Assembly: GCA_013141495.1 (NCBI GenBank)
Contig: JABFQV010000008.1
Location: 186,001-250,000 of the forward strand
Source: Methylotenera sp.
GTDB taxonomy: Bacteria; Pseudomonadota; Gammaproteobacteria; Burkholderiales; Methylophilaceae
Direction: 5' to 3'
Length of the DNA stretch: 64,000 bases
Position 1 is the first letter of the stretch. Every line of letters starts with the position of its first letter. Below, piece by piece: positions 1 to 8,379 of this stretch. The translations under genes and the position numbers were made by a program. Below the pieces are notes generated by a model. The model was not told the DNA's origin. It worked only from the letters and a program-made list of their open reading frames with translations, and made no database searches.

Positions 1-47
1 ATAACGTTTCTGAACTTATACTGATACATCACGGTATAGCCTTTCAT
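1..47 (-). CDS. possible 5' end of a leftward gene leaving the window
   Basis: Reading leftward, an ATG at 47 opens a frame that runs without a stop to the window edge (about 15 codons, beginning MKGYTVMYQY). A second ATG at 29 has an AAAGG about 10 bases upstream and may be the true start. The piece is too short for recognition. The palindrome at 59-74 between it and thpR would fit a divergent control region. This is a weak call. Confidence 0.2.
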   Translation of the reverse strand, partial: MKGYTVMYQYKFRNV

Positions 48-58
48 CCCTGACAGTT

Positions 59-74
59 GTAAGTGGACACTTAC
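59..74. promoter_or_regulatory. 16-bp palindrome, operator-like
   Basis: GTAAGTG and CACTTAC form a perfect 7-bp inverted repeat around a 2-base spacer. It lies upstream of thpR and of the possible leftward gene at 1-47. The size and symmetry suit a dimeric repressor site, but no known consensus was recognised. The rest of 1-193 shows no gene. Confidence 0.3.
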
Positions 75-193
75 GTCCGTGTGCAATTGAATAGCACGTA
101 CGGTAGTATGCACAGATGCAGATAGTTTATCTAAACGTTTATTTTAGCTTAATATTTTTTAAGTTGAAGTGTTAAAAAACGGGGTCATATAAA

Positions 194-799
194 ATGCAAA
201 GTGCTGATAAAAATTGCTCATCTTCGGATACATATCCACATGGAATGCAAATAAAAAGATCAGATGAAGCGCGCGTATTTTTTGCCCTGTGGCCAGAGGC
301 ATCTGTGCGGCAGGCTCTACATAGGTTAGCCATGGAGTATCAGTCACCTTGTGAAGCGCGTGTCATGAGTGCGGATACCCTGCATATGACCTTGCTATTT
401 CTGGGTGAGGTAGCGCGTAACTGCCTGCCGCAATTGATGCAAACCGCGGACAAGGTATCGATACCTGCTTTTGGATTTATATTAGAGAGCATTTCATTTT
501 GGCAACATAACCGGATTGCTTATGCCGCACCTCTGGAAAAAATACCAGCACTGGATCAACTGGTCGCCATGCTAGAACAGGCGCTGATAGCTACGGGTTT
601 TCAATTTGATCACCATGAGTTTAAGCCACATGTCACATTGTTACGCAACGTCAGGCATGCTTCTGAGTCACAATCCATTACGCCCATCATGTGGTGGGTG
701 GACTCATATGTGTTGGTGGAATCGGTTACGACTGAGCTAGGGGTAAGCTATCAGATACTCCGGACGTGGCCGTTATCTCCTATAACTGCTCAATATTGA
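194..799 (+). CDS. thpR: RNA 2',3'-cyclic phosphodiesterase (2H family, 2'-5' RNA ligase-like)
   Basis: A 2H phosphoesterase of 201 residues, matching the ThpR/LigT family of about 180-200. Both catalytic HxT motifs are visible: HMTLLFLG near residue 64 and HVTLL near residue 146. The family hydrolyses RNA 2',3'-cyclic phosphates to 2'-phosphates and can reversibly ligate 2'-5' ends of tRNA halves in vitro. The family core (RVFFALWPE) starts near residue 26, so an alternative start at 245 (MQIKRSDEA) is possible. The 194 start has a GGGG stretch upstream, while 245 has no clear ribosome site. The next gene, ccoS, converges on it. Confidence 0.85.
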   Translation: MQSADKNCSSSDTYPHGMQIKRSDEARVFFALWPEASVRQALHRLAMEYQSPCEARVMSADTLHMTLLFLGEVARNCLPQLMQTADKVSIPAFGFILESISFWQHNRIAYAAPLEKIPALDQLVAMLEQALIATGFQFDHHEFKPHVTLLRNVRHASESQSITPIMWWVDSYVLVESVTTELGVSYQILRTWPLSPITAQY

Positions 800-822
800 T
801 AAGTGCATGGCTGTTGAAATGT

Positions 823-841
823 ACGCTGGATTAGCCAGCGT
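823..841. terminator. short hairpin between convergent thpR and ccoS
   Basis: ACGCTGG and CCAGCGT form a perfect 7-bp stem with a 5-base loop, located between the 3' ends of thpR (+) and ccoS (-). No run of T follows on either strand. It could act as a weak bidirectional terminator or just limit read-through. Confidence 0.35.
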
Positions 842-939
842 TAAGTCATTTGGTAGTCACGCCGTCAATAACATTAAATTTGACTGCGCGGCTTGTTCCA
901 TCAAATGGATTGGGCGCTTAATGCGTGTGCGGAGCCAAT

Positions 940-1077
940 TTAATCGTCTTCTAAAATGCGCTTACCTTCGTCTTCAATGTCTTCAAATTGGCCACGATAA
1001 ACTGCCCACCAAAGACCAGCGAGTACGATAAGTGCCATCACGACGGAGAGCGGAATGAGTATAAATAGTATGTCCAT
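940..1077 (-). CDS. ccoS: cbb3-type cytochrome oxidase assembly protein CcoS
   Basis: A 45-residue protein starting MDILFILIPLSVVMALIVL and ending with an acidic tail (RGQFEDIEDEGKRILEDD). One N-terminal membrane helix is followed by the W-x-x-x-x-G-Q-F/Y-x-D/E-x-E pattern typical of CcoS. CcoS is needed for heme and copper insertion into the CcoN subunit of cbb3 oxidase. It starts 16 bases after the ccoI stop, with AGAGGA 7 bases before the ATG, so the two are surely co-transcribed. The structural genes ccoNOP are not in this window. Confidence 0.88.
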   Translation of the reverse strand: MDILFILIPLSVVMALIVLAGLWWAVYRGQFEDIEDEGKRILEDD

Positions 1078-1093
1078 GGTTAAGTCCTCTGAT

Positions 1094-3502
1094 TTAGACC
1101 GTTGGGGGTAGATCTTTAGTTATTGCGTTGGGTGCAGTAGTCATACTGGTTGAAAATTTGGTTAAACGCAAGGCGTTTGCGACTACAATCAGTGAACTCA
1201 CCGCCATGCCTAGCCCCGCTAACCAAGCGGATAAAACGCCAGTAAACGCCAGTGGAATACTGATAAGGTTGTAAGCAATCGCCCATGCGATATTTTGTTT
1301 AATAATTTGCATGGTGTGTTGCGCATGGCGAATCAGGTATGGGATTTGGCTAATATCACCATTAAGAAAAACATAATCCGCATGAGCCTGTGTTAATGGT
1401 ACACCTTTCCCCATAGCAATTGAAACATGCGCACTGGCTAAAATTGGACCATCATTAAGGCCATCGCCCACCATCAGCACTTTTTTGTGTTGTGCTTTGA
1501 GTGTTTGCAAACGTAACAGTTTGTCATGTGGGCTACAGGCTGATTGATAGTGTGAAATGCCAATTTCTTTTGCGGTGTTTTCAACAGCATCAGATTTGTC
1601 CCCTGATAACAGTTCAATATCGAGGTTGGCTTGTTTTAGCAGTTGTATGGTGAGTGCGGCTTGCGGTTTAATGGCTTCTTGTAGTGAAAATGTGGCTAAC
1701 CAACCATTGGCATCGGCTAAAAACACTTGCTGATTATGCTGATTTATTTCAATAGCGCCACAAAATTGTGCCGCGCCTAATTTTAATTCTCCAGCGACCA
1801 GTTTTGAGTCGTTGAGTAGGGCATTGGCGGTTAAGTTTTTAATAGAGGCGCTAATACCAGCCCCGACCACTTCTTGAATGTTGTCCAGCTCAATAGCCAG
1901 TTGCGGATTGTTTTTACTGGCGTTGAATAATGCACGGGAAATAGGGTGCAAAGAGTGCTTGGCAATGGCACCGGCCAAAGCTAGCACGAGTGATTCTGAT
2001 AGACCTTCTTTGTGTTGAATTGCTTTAACTTGAATATGATCTTCAGTCAGCGTGCCGGTTTTGTCAAAAATGATGGTGTCAATATTGGCAATATTTTCAA
2101 TGGCTTGTAACCGTTTGATTAAAATGCCGCGCTTAACAAACGCGCTGGCACTTGATAGCATGGCAGCAGGCGTGGCTAAAGACAGCGCACATGGGCAGGT
2201 GACGATGAGCACGGCAGCGGCTGTCATTAGTGCGCGCCCACGATCAACATCCCACAATAGTGCCGCAGCCAGCGCTGCGCTTAATATCACAAATAGTAAA
2301 AAAGGGCGTGCAACACGGTCTGCTAACTGCGAAAGCCTGGGTTTTTCAATGGCCGCTTGGTTGATCAGATTGACAATCTGGCCGTACTTGGTGGACTCAC
2401 CAATGGTTTCCAGTGTCATTGTCACCGATTGGCGCAAATTGTAGCTGCCGGCAATCACATGATCGTGCAGGTATTTTGTAATTGGGGTTGATTCACCGGT
2501 GAGTAGCGACTCATCAACGCTGGTGCTGCCAGAAACCAGTGTGCCATCGGCAGGGAAAGCTTCACCAATGTTGACACGAACCGTGTCGCAAATTTTAAGT
2601 TGCGAATTAAGTACGCGGGTAAAGGTGCCATCTGCATTTTGGCGCTCAGTGTTTTCAGGGATGCGGCTGACCAGATTTTCTAGCGCACCTAAGGTTTTGC
2701 GATGCAGTTTGACTTCAATTAAACGGGCAGACAGTAAAAAGAATACAAACATGGTCAGTGAATCAAAATAAACAGTATGCCCCCACCAGCTATTAGGTTC
2801 AAAAGTTGCAGCTGAACTCACGACAAATGTAATGATAATGCCCAGTGCGACCGGTAAGTCCATGCTGATTTGTTGTTGTTTTAAATCACGAAAGGCGTTG
2901 CTAAAAAACGAACTGCTGGAAAACAGCAACACAGGCAGGCTAAGTAGCCATGATGCCCAATTAAGTAAATAAAGAATGTCGGGTGAAATTTCACCTGGCT
3001 TTGTAAAGTACGTTGGGCTTGCGTACATCATTACTTGCATCATGCAGAAGCCTGCGACCATCCAACGCCAAAATGCGGCGCGTTGTTTTTTGAGCGATTC
3101 TTGGTCGCTTATCAGCGTCGATGCAGGGCTGGCGCTATAACCCAAGGCTTGAATGGTAGCGAGAATTTTTGAAGGCAACGTGATTGCAGGTGACCACACT
3201 ACTACCGCACGCCGCTTAGACATGCTGACACGCGCACTCACTACGCCAGGAGATGCCTGCAAGCCTTGCTCAATAATGCCTGAACAAGCAGCGCAACGCA
3301 GGCCATCTAGTAATAGGTTGGATTGCAGCAGGGATTTTGAGGCGTCATGCTCAAATGGCTGGCTAAACGCCTGCCATTGATCTTCGGTATCTAAAATGGT
3401 CCAGGCTGGGTTTGGTGAAATATCTTCATCAGTGAGCGTGTTGGTTAACAAAAACTTACTCCATACAAAGTGTTGATGATGGGGATAGCCAAATCTAGGC
3501 AA
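1094..3502 (-). CDS. ccoI: copper-translocating P1B-type ATPase for cbb3 oxidase assembly (CcoI/FixI)
   Basis: An 802-residue heavy-metal P-type ATPase. In order: an N-terminal metal-binding HMA domain with C70-A-A-C73, membrane helices, the membrane copper motif C436-P-C438, the phosphorylation loop with D480 in DKTGTLT, an HP motif (HPISRA) and the hinge GDGLND. CcoI exports copper toward the periplasmic face for the CcoN copper site. The long N-terminal region before the CxxC (about 65 residues) is characteristic of FixI/CcoI rather than of CopA. It is followed directly by ccoS, which settles the subfamily. Confidence 0.9.
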   Translation of the reverse strand: MPRFGYPHHQHFVWSKFLLTNTLTDEDISPNPAWTILDTEDQWQAFSQPFEHDASKSLLQSNLLLDGLRCAACSGIIEQGLQASPGVVSARVSMSKRRAVVVWSPAITLPSKILATIQALGYSASPASTLISDQESLKKQRAAFWRWMVAGFCMMQVMMYASPTYFTKPGEISPDILYLLNWASWLLSLPVLLFSSSSFFSNAFRDLKQQQISMDLPVALGIIITFVVSSAATFEPNSWWGHTVYFDSLTMFVFFLLSARLIEVKLHRKTLGALENLVSRIPENTERQNADGTFTRVLNSQLKICDTVRVNIGEAFPADGTLVSGSTSVDESLLTGESTPITKYLHDHVIAGSYNLRQSVTMTLETIGESTKYGQIVNLINQAAIEKPRLSQLADRVARPFLLFVILSAALAAALLWDVDRGRALMTAAAVLIVTCPCALSLATPAAMLSSASAFVKRGILIKRLQAIENIANIDTIIFDKTGTLTEDHIQVKAIQHKEGLSESLVLALAGAIAKHSLHPISRALFNASKNNPQLAIELDNIQEVVGAGISASIKNLTANALLNDSKLVAGELKLGAAQFCGAIEINQHNQQVFLADANGWLATFSLQEAIKPQAALTIQLLKQANLDIELLSGDKSDAVENTAKEIGISHYQSACSPHDKLLRLQTLKAQHKKVLMVGDGLNDGPILASAHVSIAMGKGVPLTQAHADYVFLNGDISQIPYLIRHAQHTMQIIKQNIAWAIAYNLISIPLAFTGVLSAWLAGLGMAVSSLIVVANALRLTKFSTSMTTAPNAITKDLPPTV

Positions 3503-3521
3503 GAGGTTTTTAATGTACTTT

Positions 3522-3552
3522 GTTTAATGCGTTTTAGGTTTAATGCGTTTTA
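3522..3552. repeat. tandem 15-bp direct repeat upstream of ccoI and clpB
   Basis: GTTTAATGCGTTTTA occurs at 3522-3536 and again at 3538-3552, a 16-bp period. It sits in the divergent ccoI/clpB spacer just upstream of the heat-shock promoter. It may be a transcription-factor site or a small duplication. Confidence 0.5.
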
Positions 3553-3568
3553 TAAGCGCAATTATATA

Positions 3569-3595
3569 TTGAAAAACAGGGATTAAACCCCATGT
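3569..3595 (+). promoter_or_regulatory. sigma-32 (RpoH) heat-shock promoter of clpB
   Basis: TTGAAA at 3569-3574 and CCCCATGT at 3588-3595 are separated by 13 bases. This matches the known RpoH pattern (CTTGAAA, 11-16 bases, CCCCATnT) almost perfectly. Transcription would start near 3602-3605, giving clpB a leader of about 30 bases with AGGAG before the ATG at 3633. Confidence 0.85.
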
Positions 3596-3632
3596 TGATC
3601 GCAGGTTAACCTTATTTACACAGGAGTGAAAC

Positions 3633-6227
3633 ATGCGCTTTGATAAATTAACGACTAAATTTCAACAAGCACTGAATGATGCACAAAGTTTGGCGGTGGC
3701 GAGTGATTGCCCCACGATAGAGGCTTTGCATTTATTGTCAGCACTGCTTAATCAGGATGATGGTGGAACCAGCTCGTTATTAGCGCATGCAGGCGTGCAT
3801 TTAGCGCCACTTAAAACTGGGCTTAACGCGTCTATTGAACAATTACCAAAATCTTCGGCTAGTTCGGGCGAGGTTTCGCTGTCGCGAGACCTTAATAACC
3901 TGCTTAACGTGACAGATAAGCTGGCGTTAAAGCGTGGTGATGGGTTTATTGCAAGCGAGATGTTTTTGTTGGCACTGGCGGATGATAAAGGTGCGGCTGG
4001 TAAACTACTCAAGACACATGGTTTATCGAAAACGGCTTTGGAACAGGCGATTGATGCCGTACGCGGTGGCGAGCAGGTGAATGAGTCTGATGCTGAATCT
4101 AATCGTGAGGCACTCAAAAAATACACGGTTGATTTAACCGAACGTGCTAGATTGGGCAAGTTAGACCCAGTCATTGGGCGTGATGATGAGATTCGCCGCG
4201 CGATTCAAATACTCGGACGCCGTACTAAAAATAACCCGGTGTTGATTGGTGAACCTGGCGTGGGTAAAACCGCGATTGTTGAAGGCTTGGTGCAGCGGAT
4301 TGTTAACGGTGAAGTGCCGGATTCACTCAAGGGTAAAAAGGTCTTGTCTTTGGATATGGCGGCTTTGCTGGCAGGCGCTAAATACCGCGGTGATTTTGAA
4401 GAGCGGCTGAAATCTGTGCTGAAAGAATTGGCACAGGATGAAGGCCAAACTATCGTGTTTATTGATGAAATTCATACCATGGTGGGCGCAGGTAAAGCCG
4501 AAGGCGCGATGGATGCCGGCAATATGCTTAAACCTGCGTTGGCGCGTGGTGAGTTGCACTGTGTGGGCGCAACGACTTTAGATGAGTACCGCAAATATAT
4601 TGAAAAAGATGCTGCATTAGAGCGCCGCTTCCAAAAAGTGTTAGTTGATGAGCCAACGGTGGAGGCGACTATTGCTATTTTGCGTGGGCTACAAGAAAAA
4701 TATGAGTTGCATCATGGCGTAGAAATTACCGATCCTGCCATTGTGGCAGCGGCAGAGCTTTCACATCGTTATATTACTGACCGTTTTTTGCCAGATAAGG
4801 CGATTGATTTGATTGACGAAGCGGCAAGCCGCATCAAGATGGAGATTGACTCCAAGCCTGAGGTGATGGATAAATTAGAACGCCGTTTAATTCAGCTAAA
4901 AATTGAGCGTGAAGCGGTGCGCCGTGAAAAAGACGAAGGCAGTAGAAAACGCTTTGAGCTGATTGAAGAAGAAATTACCAAGCTTGAAAAAGAATATGCT
5001 GACCTGGAAGAAATTTGGAAAGCGGAAAAAGCGCAAGTACAAGGCTCTGCGCATATTAAGGAAGCGATAGAGAAAGTTAAATTTGAGATGGAAGAAGCTA
5101 CGCGTAAAGGTGAGTGGCAGAAAGTCTCTGAACTGCAATACGGCAAACTGCCACAACTTGAGACACAGTTGAAGCAGGCAGCCAGCTCTGAAGAAACCGC
5201 CACCTTATCTAAAAATAAGATGTTGCGCACTGAAGTAGGCGCAGATGAAATTGCCGAAGTGGTGAGCCGTGCTACCGGTATTCCTGTGAGCAAAATGATG
5301 ACGGGCGAACGTGAAAAACTGCTGACCATGGAGGCTAAGTTGCATGAGCGCGTGGTGGGGCAGGATGAAGCGGTGCGCTTGGTATCCGATGCGATTAGGC
5401 GTTCGCGTTCAGGGTTAGGTGACCCTGGTCGCCCTTATGGTAGCTTTTTATTCCTAGGGCCAACTGGCGTGGGTAAAACCGAACTGTGTAAATCATTAGC
5501 TAACTTCTTGTTTGATTCTGAAGATCATCTAATCCGTATCGACATGAGTGAATTTATGGAGAAGCATTCAGTGGCACGTATGATTGGCGCGCCTCCAGGC
5601 TATGTCGGCTATGAAGAAGGCGGCACGCTGACGGAAGCGGTGCGCCGTAAACCTTACAGCGTGATCTTGCTGGATGAAGTTGAAAAAGCACACCCTGACG
5701 TGTTTAATGTGTTGCTACAAGTGTTGGATGATGGTCGCCTGACTGATGGTCAGGGGCGTACGGTTGATTTTAAAAATACCGTCATCATCATGACATCTAA
5801 CTTGGGTAGCCAGATGATACAAAGCATGGCCGACCAAGACTACCAAGTGGTGAAGTTAGCGGTAATGGGTGAGGTGAAAACGCATTTCAGGCCAGAGTTT
5901 GTCAACCGTATTGATGAAGTAGTGGTGTTTCATGCGCTTGGTGAAGCTAACATTAAATCGATTGCAGCGATTCAGTTGCAGACTTTAGCCAAACGCTTGA
6001 GCGCAATGGATATGCAATTGGAGCTGACAGAAGCTGCCATTACGGAAATTGCCAATGCCGGCTTTGACCCAGTATATGGTGCGCGCCCACTCAAACGTGC
6101 GATACAGTCTGAGATTGAGAACCCATTAGCGCGTGAAATTTTAGCGGGGAATTTTGTGGCTAAAGATACAATCAAAGTGGATGTGAAGGCGGGTAAGCTT
6201 GTGTTTTCAAAAGCGAATGCCACATGA
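3633..6227 (+). CDS. clpB: ATP-dependent protein disaggregase ClpB
   Basis: An 864-residue Hsp100 chaperone, close to the usual 857. It has an N-terminal Clp_N domain (about 1-145), a first AAA+ module with Walker A GEPGVGKT at about 206-213, and a charged coiled-coil middle domain (about 400-520) that distinguishes ClpB from ClpA. The second AAA+ module has GPTGVGKT at about 609-616. With DnaK it resolubilises aggregated proteins. It is transcribed from the sigma-32 promoter at 3569-3595. In E. coli clpB follows pgeF; here rluD-pgeF lies about 49 kb away. Confidence 0.98.
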   Translation: MRFDKLTTKFQQALNDAQSLAVASDCPTIEALHLLSALLNQDDGGTSSLLAHAGVHLAPLKTGLNASIEQLPKSSASSGEVSLSRDLNNLLNVTDKLALKRGDGFIASEMFLLALADDKGAAGKLLKTHGLSKTALEQAIDAVRGGEQVNESDAESNREALKKYTVDLTERARLGKLDPVIGRDDEIRRAIQILGRRTKNNPVLIGEPGVGKTAIVEGLVQRIVNGEVPDSLKGKKVLSLDMAALLAGAKYRGDFEERLKSVLKELAQDEGQTIVFIDEIHTMVGAGKAEGAMDAGNMLKPALARGELHCVGATTLDEYRKYIEKDAALERRFQKVLVDEPTVEATIAILRGLQEKYELHHGVEITDPAIVAAAELSHRYITDRFLPDKAIDLIDEAASRIKMEIDSKPEVMDKLERRLIQLKIEREAVRREKDEGSRKRFELIEEEITKLEKEYADLEEIWKAEKAQVQGSAHIKEAIEKVKFEMEEATRKGEWQKVSELQYGKLPQLETQLKQAASSEETATLSKNKMLRTEVGADEIAEVVSRATGIPVSKMMTGEREKLLTMEAKLHERVVGQDEAVRLVSDAIRRSRSGLGDPGRPYGSFLFLGPTGVGKTELCKSLANFLFDSEDHLIRIDMSEFMEKHSVARMIGAPPGYVGYEEGGTLTEAVRRKPYSVILLDEVEKAHPDVFNVLLQVLDDGRLTDGQGRTVDFKNTVIIMTSNLGSQMIQSMADQDYQVVKLAVMGEVKTHFRPEFVNRIDEVVVFHALGEANIKSIAAIQLQTLAKRLSAMDMQLELTEAAITEIANAGFDPVYGARPLKRAIQSEIENPLAREILAGNFVAKDTIKVDVKAGKLVFSKANAT

Positions 6228-6254
6228 TTTGGTAGCGTGATTTAACAATGATTG

Positions 6255-6346
6255 GAGATCTTTGCACGGCTGAAACTTTACGAAAGTTAACATTATTCGT
6301 CATTTTCACCACCCTTCGACAAGCTCAGGGAACGGTGAAAATGACG
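6255..6346. repeat. palindromic repeat with REP-like core after clpB
   Basis: A perfect 13-bp inverted repeat (6298-6310 and 6334-6346, arm CGTCATTTTCACC) encloses CCTTCGACAAGCTCAGG, a core I recognise from dispersed repeats of many proteobacteria. Upstream, GAGATCTTTGCACG at 6255-6268 is identical to the left end of the element at 61130-61303, so the two belong to one family. The right end of that element is missing here. It could double as the clpB terminator. Confidence 0.65.
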
Positions 6347-6436
6347 AGGCTGTGATGTTCTACTTAAAACGTTTAGTGAATTAGTCAGGTTGTAGCTTCA
6401 TGCCAATCCACAGTGGTTGATGTTGAAAGGAGTTGA

Positions 6437-6997
6437 ATGATGCGTAAAAGCCTTGGTTTGTTAGGGGTAAGTTTTTTATTGGTGCTTGCTGGGTGCGCAA
6501 CATCAAGCCAGCAACAAAACATGAAATCGCCGCAGATCAATCGTATTTCTGAGGCTGAGTTGGCGCGAATCATGCCCGTACCTGTGACTGCATTAAGTTT
6601 GGACGAGGTGGTTAAATTAAGCCAAGCAGGCAACAGTGCTGAGAAAATTATTGATAAAATTAAAGCCAGCAACTCGTTGTATGATTTAACGCCGAGCCAA
6701 AGCATCGCACTCGGTCAGCAGGGTGTTGATTCCCAAGTGTTAGATTACATGCATACAAGTCGTGAACTTGCCTTAAGAAACAGCATCGCCGATGAAATCA
6801 ATAAACGTGAGAAAGAAAAGCGCGACGCGCTAGAAAAGCTAAAACGCCAGCAGTTATTGCAACAACAACGTTTTTATGATCCCTTTTGTCGGAGCTACTA
6901 TGGCTTTCACCCTTATGGATACGGGGCCTATGGCTCAAGGTTTGGCTCTCGCTTTGGTTTAGGCACCGGCTATGCAAGACCGTGGGGTTGCTGGTAA
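6437..6997 (+). CDS. outer membrane-type lipoprotein of unknown function
   Basis: A 186-residue lipoprotein. The signal peptide ends in lipobox LAGC (Cys about 21). A central region contains an ALSLDEVVKLSQAG motif and helix-forming SQSIALGQQG, a pattern seen in small conserved lipoproteins of betaproteobacteria. It continues with a charged coiled-coil stretch (about 114-138) and a C-terminal tail rich in Tyr, Gly and Phe (YGFHPYGYGAYGSRFG). AAGGAG precedes the ATG at 6437. No specific function can be assigned. Confidence 0.75.
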   Translation: MMRKSLGLLGVSFLLVLAGCATSSQQQNMKSPQINRISEAELARIMPVPVTALSLDEVVKLSQAGNSAEKIIDKIKASNSLYDLTPSQSIALGQQGVDSQVLDYMHTSRELALRNSIADEINKREKEKRDALEKLKRQQLLQQQRFYDPFCRSYYGFHPYGYGAYGSRFGSRFGLGTGYARPWGCW

Positions 6998-7088
6998 TTT
7001 AAGCTAGCAGCTGTTTTAGTGGTTAACGCGATACCATAAAAATTAAGACAATAAAAATCAAGAAAACATCAGAAATTTTGGAAAAAAT

Positions 7089-7508
7089 ATGCAACAAAAA
7101 ACACATCAAATCAGCGTGAGTACGCATGGTCGAAAACTTTACGACATCACACCAGAGCTTATCGCTTGGGCTAAAACTAGCGGGTTGCGTACCGGGCTAA
7201 TCACCTTGTATATTCAGCATACTTCAGCCAGTTTACTGATTAACGAAAATTATGATCATGATGTACTGGTGGATTTAGAGGCATTTTTTAACCGTTTAAT
7301 TCCAGATGGCGATCCGCTATTTATTCATACGGTTGAAGGTCCTGATGATATGCCTGCGCACGTACGTACAGCGCTGACCCAAACGCATTTATCAATACCG
7401 CTTATAGACGGTGAGGCTGCTTTGGGGCAATGGCAGGGCGTGTTTTTGTATGAGCATCGCCATGTGAATAGTAAGCGCAGGGTTATTTTTCACCTGATTG
7501 GTGAGTAA
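7089..7508 (+). CDS. YjbQ family protein (UPF0047), thiamine-phosphate-synthase-like
   Basis: 139 residues, the usual length of the YjbQ/UPF0047 family. Conserved motifs include QHTSASLLINEN (about 43-54), the acidic LEAFFNRLIPDGD, and the C-terminal HRHVNSKRRVIFHL. The family has a weak side activity resembling thiamine phosphate synthase in E. coli; its true role is unsettled. It stands alone between two lipoprotein genes. Confidence 0.85.
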   Translation: MQQKTHQISVSTHGRKLYDITPELIAWAKTSGLRTGLITLYIQHTSASLLINENYDHDVLVDLEAFFNRLIPDGDPLFIHTVEGPDDMPAHVRTALTQTHLSIPLIDGEAALGQWQGVFLYEHRHVNSKRRVIFHLIGE

Positions 7509-7748
7509 AAACGCGTAGCACGTACATTTTTTGCTGGTTTAGGGCTGGCTTTGAGTAATTTTGGTTAAATATCAGCCATTACTGGAGTTGTTTTGTTGAC
7601 AAAATTGGCAGTTAAATTTTGAAAATAGGCGGAATAGGGTTGTGAATAATTAAAGTTAAGTTAGAATAACGTAATAAGTTTTTTGCTCATAACCCATTGA
7701 ATATCAAACAATGGTTATCGTTTTTTAATTAATGAAAAGGAAAATACA

Positions 7749-8024
7749 ATGTCAGCTTTATTACGTTCTTTATTAGTATTAGGGGTTGCAAGTTTGTTGA
7801 TGGTTGGTTGCGGTGAAAAAGAAGTTGCTGCACCTGTAGAAGAGGCACCTGTTGCTGCACCGGTTGTAGCTGCACCTGTGGAAGCCGCACCAGTTGCAGG
7901 TGGCTATGAGCCAACTGCAGAAGAGCGCGTGCCTGGCATCACTATTGATCCAGCAACATTAGCTACACAAGCTGAAGCTGCTACAGCGCCAGTTGAGGTT
8001 GAAGCTGCAACTGCAGCTGAGTAA
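7749..8024 (+). CDS. small Ala/Pro/Val-rich lipoprotein
   Basis: A 91-residue protein with a lipoprotein signal ending in MVGC (Cys 21). An Ala-Pro-Val repeat follows (APVEEAPVAAPVVAAPVEAA) and then a more defined segment (GGYEPTAEERVPGITIDPAT). The low-complexity part looks like a flexible tether between the lipid anchor and the short conserved segment. AAAAGGA precedes the ATG, and a strong terminator follows. Function is unknown. Confidence 0.72.
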   Translation: MSALLRSLLVLGVASLLMVGCGEKEVAAPVEEAPVAAPVVAAPVEAAPVAGGYEPTAEERVPGITIDPATLATQAEAATAPVEVEAATAAE

Positions 8025-8068
8025 TTGATATAGCTAGGCTACTTTATGTGGCTGGTCTGAATAAAAAA

Positions 8069-8092
8069 AACACGCTTAAGGCGTGTTTTTTT
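8069..8092 (+). terminator. rho-independent terminator of the small lipoprotein gene
   Basis: AACACGC and GCGTGTT form a stem with a short TTAAG loop, followed by a run of seven or more T. It sits about 45 bases after the stop at 8024 and is a classic intrinsic terminator. Confidence 0.85.
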
Positions 8093-8128
8093 GTATGGAG
8101 CCCACTTGAACAGAAATTTAAACGGTCT

Positions 8129-8203
8129 CAGCAAGCTGGCAAGTGCTGCTAACCATAAAGCTGATAAGCACTACTAAGCCAGCAAGCTGGCAAGTATTGC
8201 TAA
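8129..8203. repeat. two copies of a 24-bp direct repeat
   Basis: CAGCAAGCTGGCAAGT plus eight more bases occurs at 8129-8152 and at 8180-8203, with two mismatches and a 51-bp period. With only two units and a 27-bp spacer, this is not a CRISPR array. It lies in the gap 8025-8379, which holds only repeats and the terminator. Confidence 0.6.
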
Positions 8204-8261
8204 ATACGTTAATTTTGTACCCCAGGGCACCCTCTCTTTTCACTTTGTGAAAATTCACCTT

Positions 8262-8334
8262 GTCATTCTGAGCGCAGCGAATAATCCATGCAACTAATTG
8301 ATTGTACTGGATTCTTCGCTGCGCTCAGAATGAC
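8262..8334. repeat. long REP-like inverted repeat
   Basis: Arms at 8262-8287 and 8309-8334 are 26 bases long and pair at 25 positions, beginning GTCATTCTGAGCGCAGCGAA. This is a well-known dispersed palindrome type of proteobacterial genomes. It separates the convergent lipoprotein and M48 peptidase genes. Confidence 0.8.
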
Positions 8335-8379
8335 GGGTTTGATATTTTGACGGTACTTTTTGGATTAGCTACAGTGGGG

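Noticed and set aside
807-1031. Plus-strand open frame of 74 codons
   Set aside because: It overlaps the genuine ccoS on the opposite strand, has no recognisable protein features and crosses a terminator-like hairpin.
4892-5329. Long antisense open frames within clpB, including one Ser-rich frame of 145 codons
   Set aside because: They mirror the coiled-coil middle domain of ClpB and have no ribosome site or domain; shadow frames.
8129-8203. Direct repeats considered as a CRISPR remnant
   Set aside because: Only two copies, with a short spacer and no cas genes anywhere in the window.
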